A stretch of DNA of 64,000 bases. It comes from an uncultured Porphyromonadaceae bacterium. Its GTDB lineage: Bacteria; Bacteroidota; Bacteroidia; Bacteroidales; Muribaculaceae. The position numbers and the translations under genes were made by a program. This document shows positions 16,617 through 23,727 of this stretch, piece by piece (the stretch's first letter is position 1; the number at the start of each line of letters is the position of its first letter). Location of the stretch: positions 1-64,000 of the forward strand of contig CABUVO010000019.1 of the NCBI GenBank assembly GCA_902495075.1. The letters are read 5' to 3'. A model generated the notes under the pieces. That model had not been told where the DNA came from. It searched no databases and saw nothing but the letters and a program-made list of their open reading frames with translations.

Positions 16617-16757
16617 ATAATGTTTAATGGTTAATGTTTAATTAGGAATTAGGAATGAGGAATGAGGAATTAATTCCATATTCTCAAAATCATAAAATCT
16701 CGTCTCTCACACCTCATTCCTAACTCCTAACTCCTAACTCCTAATTCCTAATTCCCA
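16617..16757. repeat. TTTAATG plus AGGAATT heptamer inverted-repeat array
   Basis: A short TTTAATG-type run (about 16617-16641) abuts AATTAGG units (16641-16676). After a core of about 35 bases, inverted CCTAATT/CCTAACT units follow (16712-16757). It fills the gap between the capsid-like and scaffold-like genes. The stop of the scaffold-like gene (16748-16750) lies inside the right arm. Confidence 0.85.
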
Positions 16758-17311
16758 ATTATCCCTGCATCGCGCGCGAGGTCGAAGATTGAGGCGACGC
16801 GGCGTGCTGAGCGGCTTGCGCTTCCTTTGCCGGAGGGATGAGGCAATCCGTCGGAATCTTCGGGACGCATATATTTTTCCTCTATCTGGGTGTTGCGCCC
16901 TTTCAGTTCGCCGTCGGCAAATGCTTTCGCCACGGCATCATCGTAATCAATTCCCCGAAGAGCCACATCAAGCAATTCGACCGTCAGTTCACCGCTTCGC
17001 CATGCCTCTCCAATCTTCTTAAGCATTTCGATTCCTGCCTCCAACCTTTCCGAAGGTAATTCCTTCCCTTTGGCGAAAGATTCCGCTTCCTCTCGGAATC
17101 CCGGGGTCACACCTTCCGGCTTCTCCTCTTCCTGAGGAAGTTCTTCAACAGTTTCCGTCTCCTCAATTTCTCCGATTTCATCGGAAGAATCAGGCTCTAC
17201 TATGACTGTTTCTCCCACATCAGCGACCGGCTCAGCTTGAAGGAGATCCGTCTCTATAATCTCCTCTTTTCTTTCGGGTTTCTCTTCCCGTTTCTTCAAA
17301 ATTTTTAACAT
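16748..17311 (-). CDS. Acidic scaffold-like protein of the capsid cluster
   Basis: 187 residues. The first 70 are highly charged and Glu-rich (KKREEKPERKEEIIETD, EIEETETVEELPQEEEK), probably disordered or coiled. The second half is helical (LEAGIEMLKKIGEAWRSGEL, YDDAVAKAFADGELKGRN) and ends with a basic Ser/Arg stretch. It lies directly upstream of the capsid-like gene, and this composition fits a scaffolding protein, but no family is recognised. The C-terminal residues GIIGN and the stop codon come from the start of a heptamer repeat, so the original C-terminus may have been replaced. It is the first gene of the minus-strand group. Confidence 0.55.
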   Translation of the reverse strand: MLKILKKREEKPERKEEIIETDLLQAEPVADVGETVIVEPDSSDEIGEIEETETVEELPQEEEKPEGVTPGFREEAESFAKGKELPSERLEAGIEMLKKIGEAWRSGELTVELLDVALRGIDYDDAVAKAFADGELKGRNTQIEEKYMRPEDSDGLPHPSGKGSASRSARRVASIFDLARDAGIIGN

Positions 17312-17342
17312 ATTTATATTATTAGATGGTTGAGTACTTATT

Positions 17343-17512
17343 TATTTAAGTTTAGCAAGCTTCAACTTAAAGTTTAAGAGTTTATAAGTTTAAAAGTTTA
17401 TCAGATACGAATATGACTGAGTTTATATTAATTCGTATCAAACAAATAAACTCATAAACTGCGCATTGCGCAATTAAACTTATAAACTTCAACTTGCGAA
17501 AGTTGAATTATT
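17343..17512. repeat. GTTTAAGA/AAACTT octamer inverted-repeat array
   Basis: The left arm (about 17343-17418) has 7-8-base units of GTTTAAGA/GTTTATAA type; the right arm (about 17448-17512) carries the inverse (AAACTCAT, AAACTTAT). Between them GATACGAAT and ATTCGTATC form an inner inverted repeat, so the whole can fold as nested hairpins. Confidence 0.8.
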
Positions 17513-17605
17513 TATATTCTCTTTTCATGTGTGAAGCTCAAACTCAGATTCGCGAAGTAGCTTTCATTAAAAGCAAATACTGAAACTTGAGCCACACCGA
17601 CTATT

Positions 17606-17885
17606 GAAACACAGAGACACAGAGGTTCAGAGCTTTAGACACAATTTTGATACTTGCATTTATCGGCACTGAGGGTCGTAAACGACCTAATGAAGACACA
17701 GAGTCTGATTCGGCAATGTTAAATGAGTAATGTTTAATGTGAAATGCCATGATGACAGATGGGTCTCAAGCTCTGTGACTCCGGAAGCATCGCAAGATGC
17801 CTCTGTGCCTTCCAATTGCACATTCAACATTTCACATTGAGCATTAATTAAAAGCTCTGTACCTCTGTGCCTCTGTGTTTTAAAT
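17606..17885. repeat. Nested palindrome of CTCTGTG and TTTAATG arrays
   Basis: An inverted CTCTGTG array (about 17606-17630) and a direct one (about 17855-17880) face each other across 225 bases. Inside them, AATGTTTAATGTGAAATG (near 17730) and CATTTAACATT-type units (near 17820-17845) are a second inverted pair. At the core, GCATC-GCAA-GATGC forms a small hairpin. The 26-bp repeat copy at 17665-17690 sits within. Confidence 0.75.
17665..17690 (+). repeat. 26-bp repeat, copy 2
   Basis: Identical, in inverse orientation, to 208-233. The hairpin core GGTCGTAAACGACC is intact. The flanking text continues with GACACAGAG in both copies, so the repeat unit is longer than the perfect part. Confidence 0.8.
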
Positions 17886-18027
17886 TATTGGCACATCGCA
17901 TTTTAGCTCCATAAATCTTTCCATATGCTAAATTTTGTTTATGATGATATTGTCTTGATGACATTGCAAAATTACTTCGGATAATATGGAGGAATGTTTT
18001 ATCTATTGACAAAGTTAATAAATATAC

Positions 18028-18058
18028 TTGCATATTATTAACATTGCTATTATATTTG
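18028..18058 (+). promoter_or_regulatory. Promoter of the terminase operon
   Basis: TTG (18028-18030) and TATATTTG (18051-18058) are 20 bases apart and fit the Bacteroidota -33/-7 pattern. Transcription would start near 18065, about 54 bases before the ATG at 18119. Confidence 0.55.
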
Positions 18059-18118
18059 CAACAGATTTCACAATGACGAAGTCATACGAATAACAACACT
18101 AACTTACAATTTAAAGAA

Positions 18119-18511
18119 ATGAAGAAACATGGATCAGTGGTGGAATTCACACCGCAAAGAGATGAAGAGTTATTAAAAGCGTTCAAGTCACAATTACATT
18201 TATTGGGCACTATCCCGTTACAGGAAATATTCACAAGGGCTGCAATGCAACCGGCATCGAGATTCTGGGTGAGCGAAAGGAGGGCAATGATTGTAATATC
18301 GAAAATGATCAAGGGAGACCGTATTCTTTCGATGAATCCGAAGAAAAGGGAGATGTTTTATGAGATTTATCGCCGTGTAAGGAGTATTATTAAAGATGAG
18401 CCGGACATCACTCTGACAGAAGCAACATTCAGAGCCGTCAACTCTCAGGCACCGGAATTTTACCTCACACCGAAATCTGCACGTGCGATGATATATCGTC
18501 TGCGTGCATAA
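18119..18511 (+). CDS. Small-terminase-like protein upstream of the large terminase
   Basis: 130 residues, helical and basic. Notable phrases are FTPQRDEELLKAFKSQL near the start, ASRFWVSERRAMIVISKM in the middle, PKKREMFYEIYRRVRSI, and a C-terminal EFYLTPKSARAMIYRLR. The pattern of helices could include a helix-turn-helix, as in small terminase subunits. Its place 12 bases upstream of the large terminase supports a DNA-recognition role in packaging. This is inference from context. It could instead be a regulator of the cluster. Similar proteins occur in Bacteroidales genomes, but I cannot name a family. Confidence 0.55.
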   Translation: MKKHGSVVEFTPQRDEELLKAFKSQLHLLGTIPLQEIFTRAAMQPASRFWVSERRAMIVISKMIKGDRILSMNPKKREMFYEIYRRVRSIIKDEPDITLTEATFRAVNSQAPEFYLTPKSARAMIYRLRA

Positions 18512-18523
18512 CCACAACCATCC

Positions 18524-20488
18524 ATGACCATTGACGAGATAATAGAAGAGAACCATCGCCGGCTGAGTGCCATAAACCGGATCTTTGATCCACTTTCGGG
18601 GAAGGGTTCGGTGGGCGAGCGTTTTGAAAGCTTCGCACCGGACGGCGAGAAAGTCTGGCTACCCATGTCAATGAAAGGGTTAGGTCTCACTTCTGCCAAT
18701 TATGGACGACTGAGAAGTCTGCATGATTTTCCCTATTGGGCGGCAAAATATGTCTACATTAAGAGAAAAGGAGGGGGCGATGATGTCCCCTTCATTCTCA
18801 ACCGTCCGCAACGCAAATTTGTGGAACGAGTGGAGAAGATTCGTCTCTCCGGAAAACCGATACGTCTTATCTTGTTGAAGGCGAGACAATGGGGCGGATC
18901 AACCTGTTCGCAATTATACATGGCGTGGCTCCAGCTTATTCATGAAACAAGCCTCAATTCTCTCATCATCGCGCATCAAGGTGTCGGTTCTGACGAAATC
19001 AAGGATATGTTTGACAGGATGATTGCGTCTTATCCCGACAAGATGCTTGACACTGAGCCGGAGGAGAGAAAGAGGGGCAAGAAAATGGAGCGCGTTGGGC
19101 GTTCGGGAGCTATCTTCCGTGTGCCGGCCCGCAATTGCAAGATAAAGATAGGCACTGCAGAACGTCCCGATTCCTGTCGTGGCGGCGATTATAATCTGGT
19201 GCATTGTTCGGAGGTGGGCATCTGGAAGAAAACCGACGGGAAATCGCCTGAAGACATTCTCCGTTCAGCCTGCTCGGGAGTGCTCTACAATCCCATGACC
19301 ATGATTGTGTACGAGTCGACAGCCAACGGCACGGGAAACTTCTTTCACCGCGAATATGAAGCCGCGAAGCGCGGCATATCGCAATTCGAATCGCTATTCA
19401 TCTCCTGGTTCGATATTGACCTCTATTCCCTCCCTTTTTCCTCAGCAGAAGAGAGGAGGGAGTTTGCCGTAAAACTGGATGAGGGGAAAGGGAATGAAGC
19501 GGCGCAATCGGAAAGAGCGCAATCGGGAGCGTATCTATGGTGGCTTTGGGAGCAGGGAGCAACCCTTGAAGCCATAAACTGGTATATTGCCGAGAGATCG
19601 AAATATTCCGAACATGGTCTGATGGCTGCCGAATATCCAAGCGATGACGTAGAGGCGTTTGTGCATTCGGGAGCTCGTGTTTTCGACAAATACAAGGTAG
19701 AGGCTTTGCGAGCGGGATGCAAGAGTGCGCCTCATGCCGGAGAAATCGATGACAATGGTTATATACCGCTATCTTCGGGAGGATGGAAAATATGGAAATT
19801 CCCCGATGAAAACGGGAGAAATATGGAAAGCAGATACGTTGCGGTGGTCGATGTGGGAGGTCGTTCGGCAAAGGCAGACTGGAGTGTGATCGTAATTTTC
19901 GACAGGCTGCCGTTAGCCTTCGGCGAACTGCCGGAGGTTGTGGCGCAATGGCGTGGACATACCGATTTCGACCTTCTCACGGAGCGCGCTGCCAACGCAT
20001 CGAGATATTATCACGATGCGTTGCTGGTTATCGAAAGTAACACTCTCGAAACCCACGATCGCGACCGCGACACGGATGGTGACCAGTCATCTTTCATCCT
20101 CAACCGGCTCAGGGACTCTTATCCCAATCTCTACGCCCGTCCTCGGAGTGAAGAAGCAGTGATCAGAGGAATGCCGGCGCGCTATGGTTTCCACACCAAC
20201 ATTGCAACGAAACCGATGATAATCGCCACCTTGGTAAAGGTGATCCGCGAAGGATTGTATATCGAACGCGATCAGGCATGCCTTGACGAATATCTCAGTT
20301 ACGAACGGCGACAGAACGGAAGCTATGGCGCGATAGCCGGTTGTCACGACGACCTGCTGATGACCCGCGCCATCGGACTTCACATCATCTACCACGAACT
20401 CGACATCCCTTCGCGCCCGATACCCTCCGGCACGACCAACCGCCTTCCACAGCCCCGCCGCACACCCCGCTCCCTCGCGTGTTGGTAG
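18524..20488 (+). CDS. Phage terminase large subunit (ATPase-nuclease)
   Basis: 654-residue DNA-packaging motor. The ATPase part has LLKARQWGGST (119-127): the usual Walker A lysine before Ser/Thr is Gly, while Lys119 lies upstream, as in the displaced-lysine Walker A of lambda gpA. The Walker B region is YNLVHCSEVGIW with catalytic Glu230, and IVYESTANGTGNF (261-273) is the motif III segment of terminases. The RNase H-like nuclease part keeps its acids: Asp443 in VAVVDVGG, Glu504 in LLVIESN and Asp609/610 in GCHDDLLM. All motifs are intact and the frame is unbroken over nearly 2 kb, so the protein is under selection or newly arrived. Base composition matches the neighbouring housekeeping genes. 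No portal gene follows, where one is normally expected. Confidence 0.88.
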   Translation: MTIDEIIEENHRRLSAINRIFDPLSGKGSVGERFESFAPDGEKVWLPMSMKGLGLTSANYGRLRSLHDFPYWAAKYVYIKRKGGGDDVPFILNRPQRKFVERVEKIRLSGKPIRLILLKARQWGGSTCSQLYMAWLQLIHETSLNSLIIAHQGVGSDEIKDMFDRMIASYPDKMLDTEPEERKRGKKMERVGRSGAIFRVPARNCKIKIGTAERPDSCRGGDYNLVHCSEVGIWKKTDGKSPEDILRSACSGVLYNPMTMIVYESTANGTGNFFHREYEAAKRGISQFESLFISWFDIDLYSLPFSSAEERREFAVKLDEGKGNEAAQSERAQSGAYLWWLWEQGATLEAINWYIAERSKYSEHGLMAAEYPSDDVEAFVHSGARVFDKYKVEALRAGCKSAPHAGEIDDNGYIPLSSGGWKIWKFPDENGRNMESRYVAVVDVGGRSAKADWSVIVIFDRLPLAFGELPEVVAQWRGHTDFDLLTERAANASRYYHDALLVIESNTLETHDRDRDTDGDQSSFILNRLRDSYPNLYARPRSEEAVIRGMPARYGFHTNIATKPMIIATLVKVIREGLYIERDQACLDEYLSYERRQNGSYGAIAGCHDDLLMTRAIGLHIIYHELDIPSRPIPSGTTNRLPQPRRTPRSLACW

Positions 20489-20499
20489 AAACGGGGAAT

Positions 20500-20588
20500 A
20501 AATTAGGAATTAGGAGTTAGGAATTAGGAATTAATTTCTTCGGCTCTAAAACTCAACTCCTCATTTCTAATTCCTAATTCCTAATTAA
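20500..20588. repeat. AATTAGG heptamer inverted-repeat array
   Basis: Five AATTAGG/AGTTAGG units (20500-20535), a 17-base core, then inverted CCTAATT/CTCATTT units (20553-20588). It starts 11 bases after the terminase stop codon and could fold into a long hairpin downstream of that operon. Confidence 0.85.
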
Positions 20589-20627
20589 CAAATATACACT
20601 TTTCCCGAATCGCTCCGTTAGTTAGGT

Positions 20628-21305
20628 ATGAACGATATATTAAAAGGTAAAAAGGCTGCCCTGATCGATATGGACGGGGTGATCTACGATTCAATGAAAT
20701 TTCATGCGGAAGCATTCCGGCGTCTTTTCAAAGAGGAAGGCGTGCCGGGAAATCCGGAAGATGTGTATCTCTATGAAGGGATGCGAGGCGCTGATCTCGT
20801 TAACATGCTCTACACTCGCGCTTATGGTCACGGGGTTTCCAAAGAGCGCGCTCAGGAGCTATATGAGCTTAAGAGCAAATATTTCTACGAGATAGGACGC
20901 AATGAACCGATGGTTGGTGCAGACCGCATGCTGAACGCAATCAAAAAACATGCTCTTCGCTGTGTTCTCGTCACCGGTTCGGCGCAGGTGAAACTGCTTG
21001 ACGGTGTAAACCGCGATTACCCGGGCATATTTCTACCCGGCGACAGGGTAACTGCCCTTGACGTTGTCAACGGCAAACCGGATCCTGAACCATACCTCAA
21101 AGGCTTGGCGATAGCCGGCGTACCGGCGGAAGAGGCTATTGTGATAGAGAACGCTCCTCTTGGAGTTCGTGCCGGCAAAGCCGCCGGGATATTCACAGTG
21201 GCTGTCACTACCGGTCCCATACCGCGTGAAGCTTTCGAGCAAGAAGGCGCAGACATCATCTTCCCCTCGATGCCCGCATTCGCCGACTACCTCGAATCCC
21301 TCTAA
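20628..21305 (+). CDS. HAD-family phosphatase (beta-phosphoglucomutase-like)
   Basis: Cytoplasmic hydrolase of the haloacid dehalogenase superfamily, class with a helical cap. Motif I is AALIDMDGVIYDSM, with the nucleophile and acid/base aspartates (DxD) at the N-terminus. Motif II is CVLVTGSAQ, motif III is the Lys in GKPDPEPYLKGL, and motif IV is AIVIENAPLGVRAGKAAG. The cap holds AFRRLFKEEGVPG. At 225 residues it fits sugar-phosphate phosphatases and phosphoglucomutase-like enzymes; the substrate cannot be told. It lies between the terminase repeat array and aroB on the same strand, 49 bases before aroB, and may be co-transcribed with it. Confidence 0.9.
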   Translation: MNDILKGKKAALIDMDGVIYDSMKFHAEAFRRLFKEEGVPGNPEDVYLYEGMRGADLVNMLYTRAYGHGVSKERAQELYELKSKYFYEIGRNEPMVGADRMLNAIKKHALRCVLVTGSAQVKLLDGVNRDYPGIFLPGDRVTALDVVNGKPDPEPYLKGLAIAGVPAEEAIVIENAPLGVRAGKAAGIFTVAVTTGPIPREAFEQEGADIIFPSMPAFADYLESL

Positions 21306-21350
21306 CCCCTTCTCACTTCTTACTTATTACTTCTTACTTCTTCCTTCTCT
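21303..21350. repeat. ACTTCTT heptamer array, single arm
   Basis: Between the HAD gene and aroB lie about four tandem 7-base units (ACTTCTT/ACTTATT) with no inverted partner. It has the same period as the other arrays in the window. Confidence 0.6.
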
Positions 21351-21354
21351 AAAG

Positions 21355-22407
21355 ATGTTTCTCCTTCGCCCCGATAACCTCCACGCCGCACTTGCCGCCG
21401 TGCTTGAAGAGATTCCCCATCGCGGTCTCTTCCTGCTCACCGACAGCAACGTAGCCATACATGTGCTTCCCAAAATCCGGGATGTCCTTACGGATAAAGA
21501 AGAGGCATGCATAATCGAAATACCGGCAGGTGAGAATAATAAAAATCTCGACACACTCACACATGTGTGGCGCAGTCTTTCGGAAGGAGGAGCGACAAGA
21601 CATTCTTTACTGATAAACCTCGGTGGTGGCGTTGTGACAGATCTTGGCGGATTTGCCGCAGCCACCTTCAAACGAGGCATACGTTTCGTCAACATACCTA
21701 CCACCGTTCTTGGAGCTGTAGATGCAGCGGTAGGTGGAAAAACAGGGATCGACTTCGATGGTTTGAAAAACGAAATCGGAGCGTTCGCAAACGCTGAGTG
21801 CGTAATAATCTCCTCAGAACCACTCGCCACTCTCCCCCGCGAAGAGATACTTTCAGGCTTTGGCGAGATAGTGAAGACGGCTATGATCTCATCCGGCGAA
21901 TTCTATCATAAGGTCCTTGATGACAATATTCTTTCCGACATGCATCTTCTTCAAGAAGCCATGGCGGAATGCGTAAGCTTCAAAGCCCGCATCACGGAAG
22001 AAGATCCGCACGAATCAGGATTGCGCAAAATCCTGAATTTCGGGCACACCGCCGGACACGCCTTCGAATCACTGATGCTCACGCGGAGCACTCCCGTCAC
22101 CCACGGCTGCGCCGTTGCCAACGGCATCTTAGTCGCTCTCATCCTCAGCCATATGCTTCTTAACCTTCCGTCTGACCAAATCTACCTGTACAAAGACCGC
22201 ATACTTCAACGCTATTTCCCACCCATCCCATTCACTTGCAAGGATTACGATGCGCTGGCGGAAATCATCAGCCACGATAAGAAGAATTCTGCAAGCACAG
22301 ATTGGAAATTTGTCCTTCTCAGCGCCATCGGCACGCCCCGCCACGACATATCCGTCAGCAAAGAGGATCTCTTCACCGCCCTCGACATCTACTGCGATCT
22401 TCGATAG
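21355..22407 (+). CDS. aroB: 3-dehydroquinate synthase
   Basis: Second step of the shikimate pathway: converts DAHP to 3-dehydroquinate using NAD and a divalent metal. The open frame runs back to 21160, but that part overlaps the HAD gene and a repeat; ATG 21355 gives MFLLRPDNLHAALAAVLEE and a 350-residue protein, a normal length. Family marks are the NAD-binding GGGVVTDLGGFAAATFKRG, the block IPTTVLGAVDAAVGGKTGID, and metal ligands in ILNFGHTAGHAFES (two His) together with the downstream THGCAVANG. It stands apart from other aro genes here. The next gene is separated by a hairpin-rich gap. Confidence 0.96.
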   Translation: MFLLRPDNLHAALAAVLEEIPHRGLFLLTDSNVAIHVLPKIRDVLTDKEEACIIEIPAGENNKNLDTLTHVWRSLSEGGATRHSLLINLGGGVVTDLGGFAAATFKRGIRFVNIPTTVLGAVDAAVGGKTGIDFDGLKNEIGAFANAECVIISSEPLATLPREEILSGFGEIVKTAMISSGEFYHKVLDDNILSDMHLLQEAMAECVSFKARITEEDPHESGLRKILNFGHTAGHAFESLMLTRSTPVTHGCAVANGILVALILSHMLLNLPSDQIYLYKDRILQRYFPPIPFTCKDYDALAEIISHDKKNSASTDWKFVLLSAIGTPRHDISVSKEDLFTALDIYCDLR

Positions 22408-22628
22408 CAATTAAATTAATTCCTAAAATTTGATTTTCTCAAATTTATAGCAAAAGGGTTCCGTTCAGCGAGCATCGCCCGCGGCTCCCGACCCATAGAG
22501 AAAATTTTTTTCAATCGATTGAACCTTTTTAAAAGTAGCGATGTTTTAATATCGTAAAAAGAAAAGAATTTTACACTGCTATAAGCGTTCTGAAAAAGTT
22601 GTTATTGTTGTTTTAATTGAAGAAATTC

Positions 22629-22657
22629 GGTCGACGTGAGTCGACCTTTTTCTTTTT
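22629..22657 (+). terminator. Intrinsic terminator downstream of aroB
   Basis: Perfect stem GGTCGAC (22629-22635) with GTCGACC (22640-22646), GTGA loop, then TTTTTCTTTTT. It is 220 bases past the aroB stop, so it may end the aroB transcript or a short independent RNA. Confidence 0.8.
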
Positions 22658-22671
22658 CCACCATTTTTTAT

Positions 22672-22679
22672 TAACTTTG
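22672..22679 (+). promoter_or_regulatory. Bacteroidota -7 box for the WYL operon
   Basis: TAACTTTG matches TAnnTTTG and stands right after the terminator and about 140 bases before the WYL gene. The leader would contain the whole heptamer array. No good -33 box was seen. Confidence 0.4.
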
Positions 22680-22680
22680 T

Positions 22681-22806
22681 AATAAATTAGGAGTTAGGAA
22701 TGAGGAATTAGGAATTGAGAATGAGACTTTAATATTTTAGAGTGAAAGGAATTAATTCCTAATTCCTAATTTCTAATTCCTCATTAACCATTAACCATTA
22801 ACCATC
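22681..22806. repeat. AATTAGG heptamer inverted array plus TAACCAT units
   Basis: Left arm AATTAGGAGTTAGGAATGAGG type (22681-22719), a core of about 28 bases, right arm of inverted CTAATTC units (22748-22784), then three TAACCAT units. The array occupies the leader of the WYL gene and ends about 12 bases before its TTG start. Confidence 0.8.
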
Positions 22807-22818
22807 AATAATAAAACC

Positions 22819-23727
22819 TTGTCTCGCGATCTAATCAGCCGATATATATGGATTGTTGATACCCTCAACCGCTACGGTAAGCTTACGCGTGAGGATATCG
22901 ACCGCCTCTGGTTGCGCTCGCATCTCAGCGACGGCAACCCTATCCCGCCGCGCACTTTCTTCCACTATCGCCGCGCGATAGAGGAGAATTTCCATATCGA
23001 TATATTATGTAACCGTAATGGCGAATATTACATAGATCACGGCGATGACGACCGCAACCGACTCCTGACAAACTGGCTTCTCGATTCGTATGCCGTAAAC
23101 AACGCCATGAAGGAGAGTCATGCCGCCTCGGATCGCGTGCTGGTCGAGGATGTACCCTCCGCAAGGGAGTTCCTCCCGATTGTGCTTGAAGCCATCGGAG
23201 CGTCGGAGAAAATACGGTTCACCTATGCAGGGTTCAATCGCTCCCGCGCGGAGACTGACATCATGTTTCATCCATATTTCGTGAAGCGATACAAACAGCG
23301 GTGGTACATGGTTGGTCTGCGTGAAAAGACAGCCGACATACGCACATACGCCCTCGACCGCGTGAAGGAGATGAAACTCGTGAGCAGCAATTTCACAATG
23401 CCGGAAGATATCGATCCGGCTCAATTTTTCGACAATATCGTCGGAATCACACTCACCAAAGCCCCGGTAAGGATTGTGAAAATACGCACAACTCCCCAAC
23501 AGGCAAAATATTTCCGGGCTCTCCCCCTGCATCATTCACAGCAGGAGGAGCTCCACGACCAATATTCCATATTCACATATCGCCTCAAGCTCAACTACGA
23601 ATTGGTGCACGAACTTCTCAGCTATGGCACGGGAGTGACAGTACTTGCCCCTAAAGAGCTTCAGGTGATGATCACAGAGGAGTTGCGGCGTTCCCTTTCC
23701 CAATACGAAGAAATTACACAGATATGA
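22819..23727 (+). CDS. WYL-domain transcriptional regulator
   Basis: 302-residue cytoplasmic regulator. The N-terminal 80 residues hold a winged-helix-like DNA-binding part (LISRYIWIVDTLNRYGKLTR, PPRTFFHYRRAIEE). The WYL domain (about 135-210) shows IRFTYAGFNRSRAE, FHPYFVKRYKQRWYMVGL and IRTYALDRVKEMKL, and a C-terminal WCX-like extension follows. The start is TTG at 22819: an ATG nearby is out of frame, and SRDLISRYIW directly after TTG fits the usual family beginning. WYL proteins sense small ligands, possibly nucleic acid or nucleotides. It overlaps the nucleotidyltransferase gene by four bases (ATGA), so the two are coupled. Confidence 0.9.
   Translation: MSRDLISRYIWIVDTLNRYGKLTREDIDRLWLRSHLSDGNPIPPRTFFHYRRAIEENFHIDILCNRNGEYYIDHGDDDRNRLLTNWLLDSYAVNNAMKESHAASDRVLVEDVPSAREFLPIVLEAIGASEKIRFTYAGFNRSRAETDIMFHPYFVKRYKQRWYMVGLREKTADIRTYALDRVKEMKLVSSNFTMPEDIDPAQFFDNIVGITLTKAPVRIVKIRTTPQQAKYFRALPLHHSQQEELHDQYSIFTYRLKLNYELVHELLSYGTGVTVLAPKELQVMITEELRRSLSQYEEITQI

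Larger units (their letters stand above)
17312..18118. other. Divergent intergenic region made largely of inverted repeats
   Basis: The 807 bases between the divergent capsid-like and terminase genes hold an AAGTTTA/TAAACTT array (17343-17512) enclosing a GATACGAAT/ATTCGTATC pair. A nested CTCTGTG/TTTAATG palindrome with the second 26-bp repeat copy follows (17606-17885). The promoter of the terminase genes lies near 18028-18058. No believable gene is seen; frames that are open run through repeat units. A clear minus-strand promoter for the capsid-like group was not found. Confidence 0.75.
22408..22818. other. Intergenic region with hairpins and a heptamer array
   Basis: The 411 bases hold AAATTTGA/TCAAATTT (22426-22446), an unexplained GC-rich stretch (about 22455-22500), a terminator (22629-22657), a promoter-like TAACTTTG (22672-22679), a heptamer inverted array (22681-22784) and three TAACCAT units (about 22785-22805). 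No gene is seen. Confidence 0.7.

Noticed and set aside
17848..18033. A 61-codon minus-strand frame
   Set aside because: Its C-terminal part is simply the CTCTGTG repeat translated, and the rest is AT-rich intergenic text.
21160..21354. Upstream extension of the aroB frame
   Set aside because: It overlaps the HAD gene and translates the ACTTCTT repeat; the family N-terminus begins at 21355.
22450..22520. Possible tRNA or structured RNA in the GC-rich patch after aroB
   Set aside because: No cloverleaf, TTC-type T-loop or CCA-proximal stem can be drawn.
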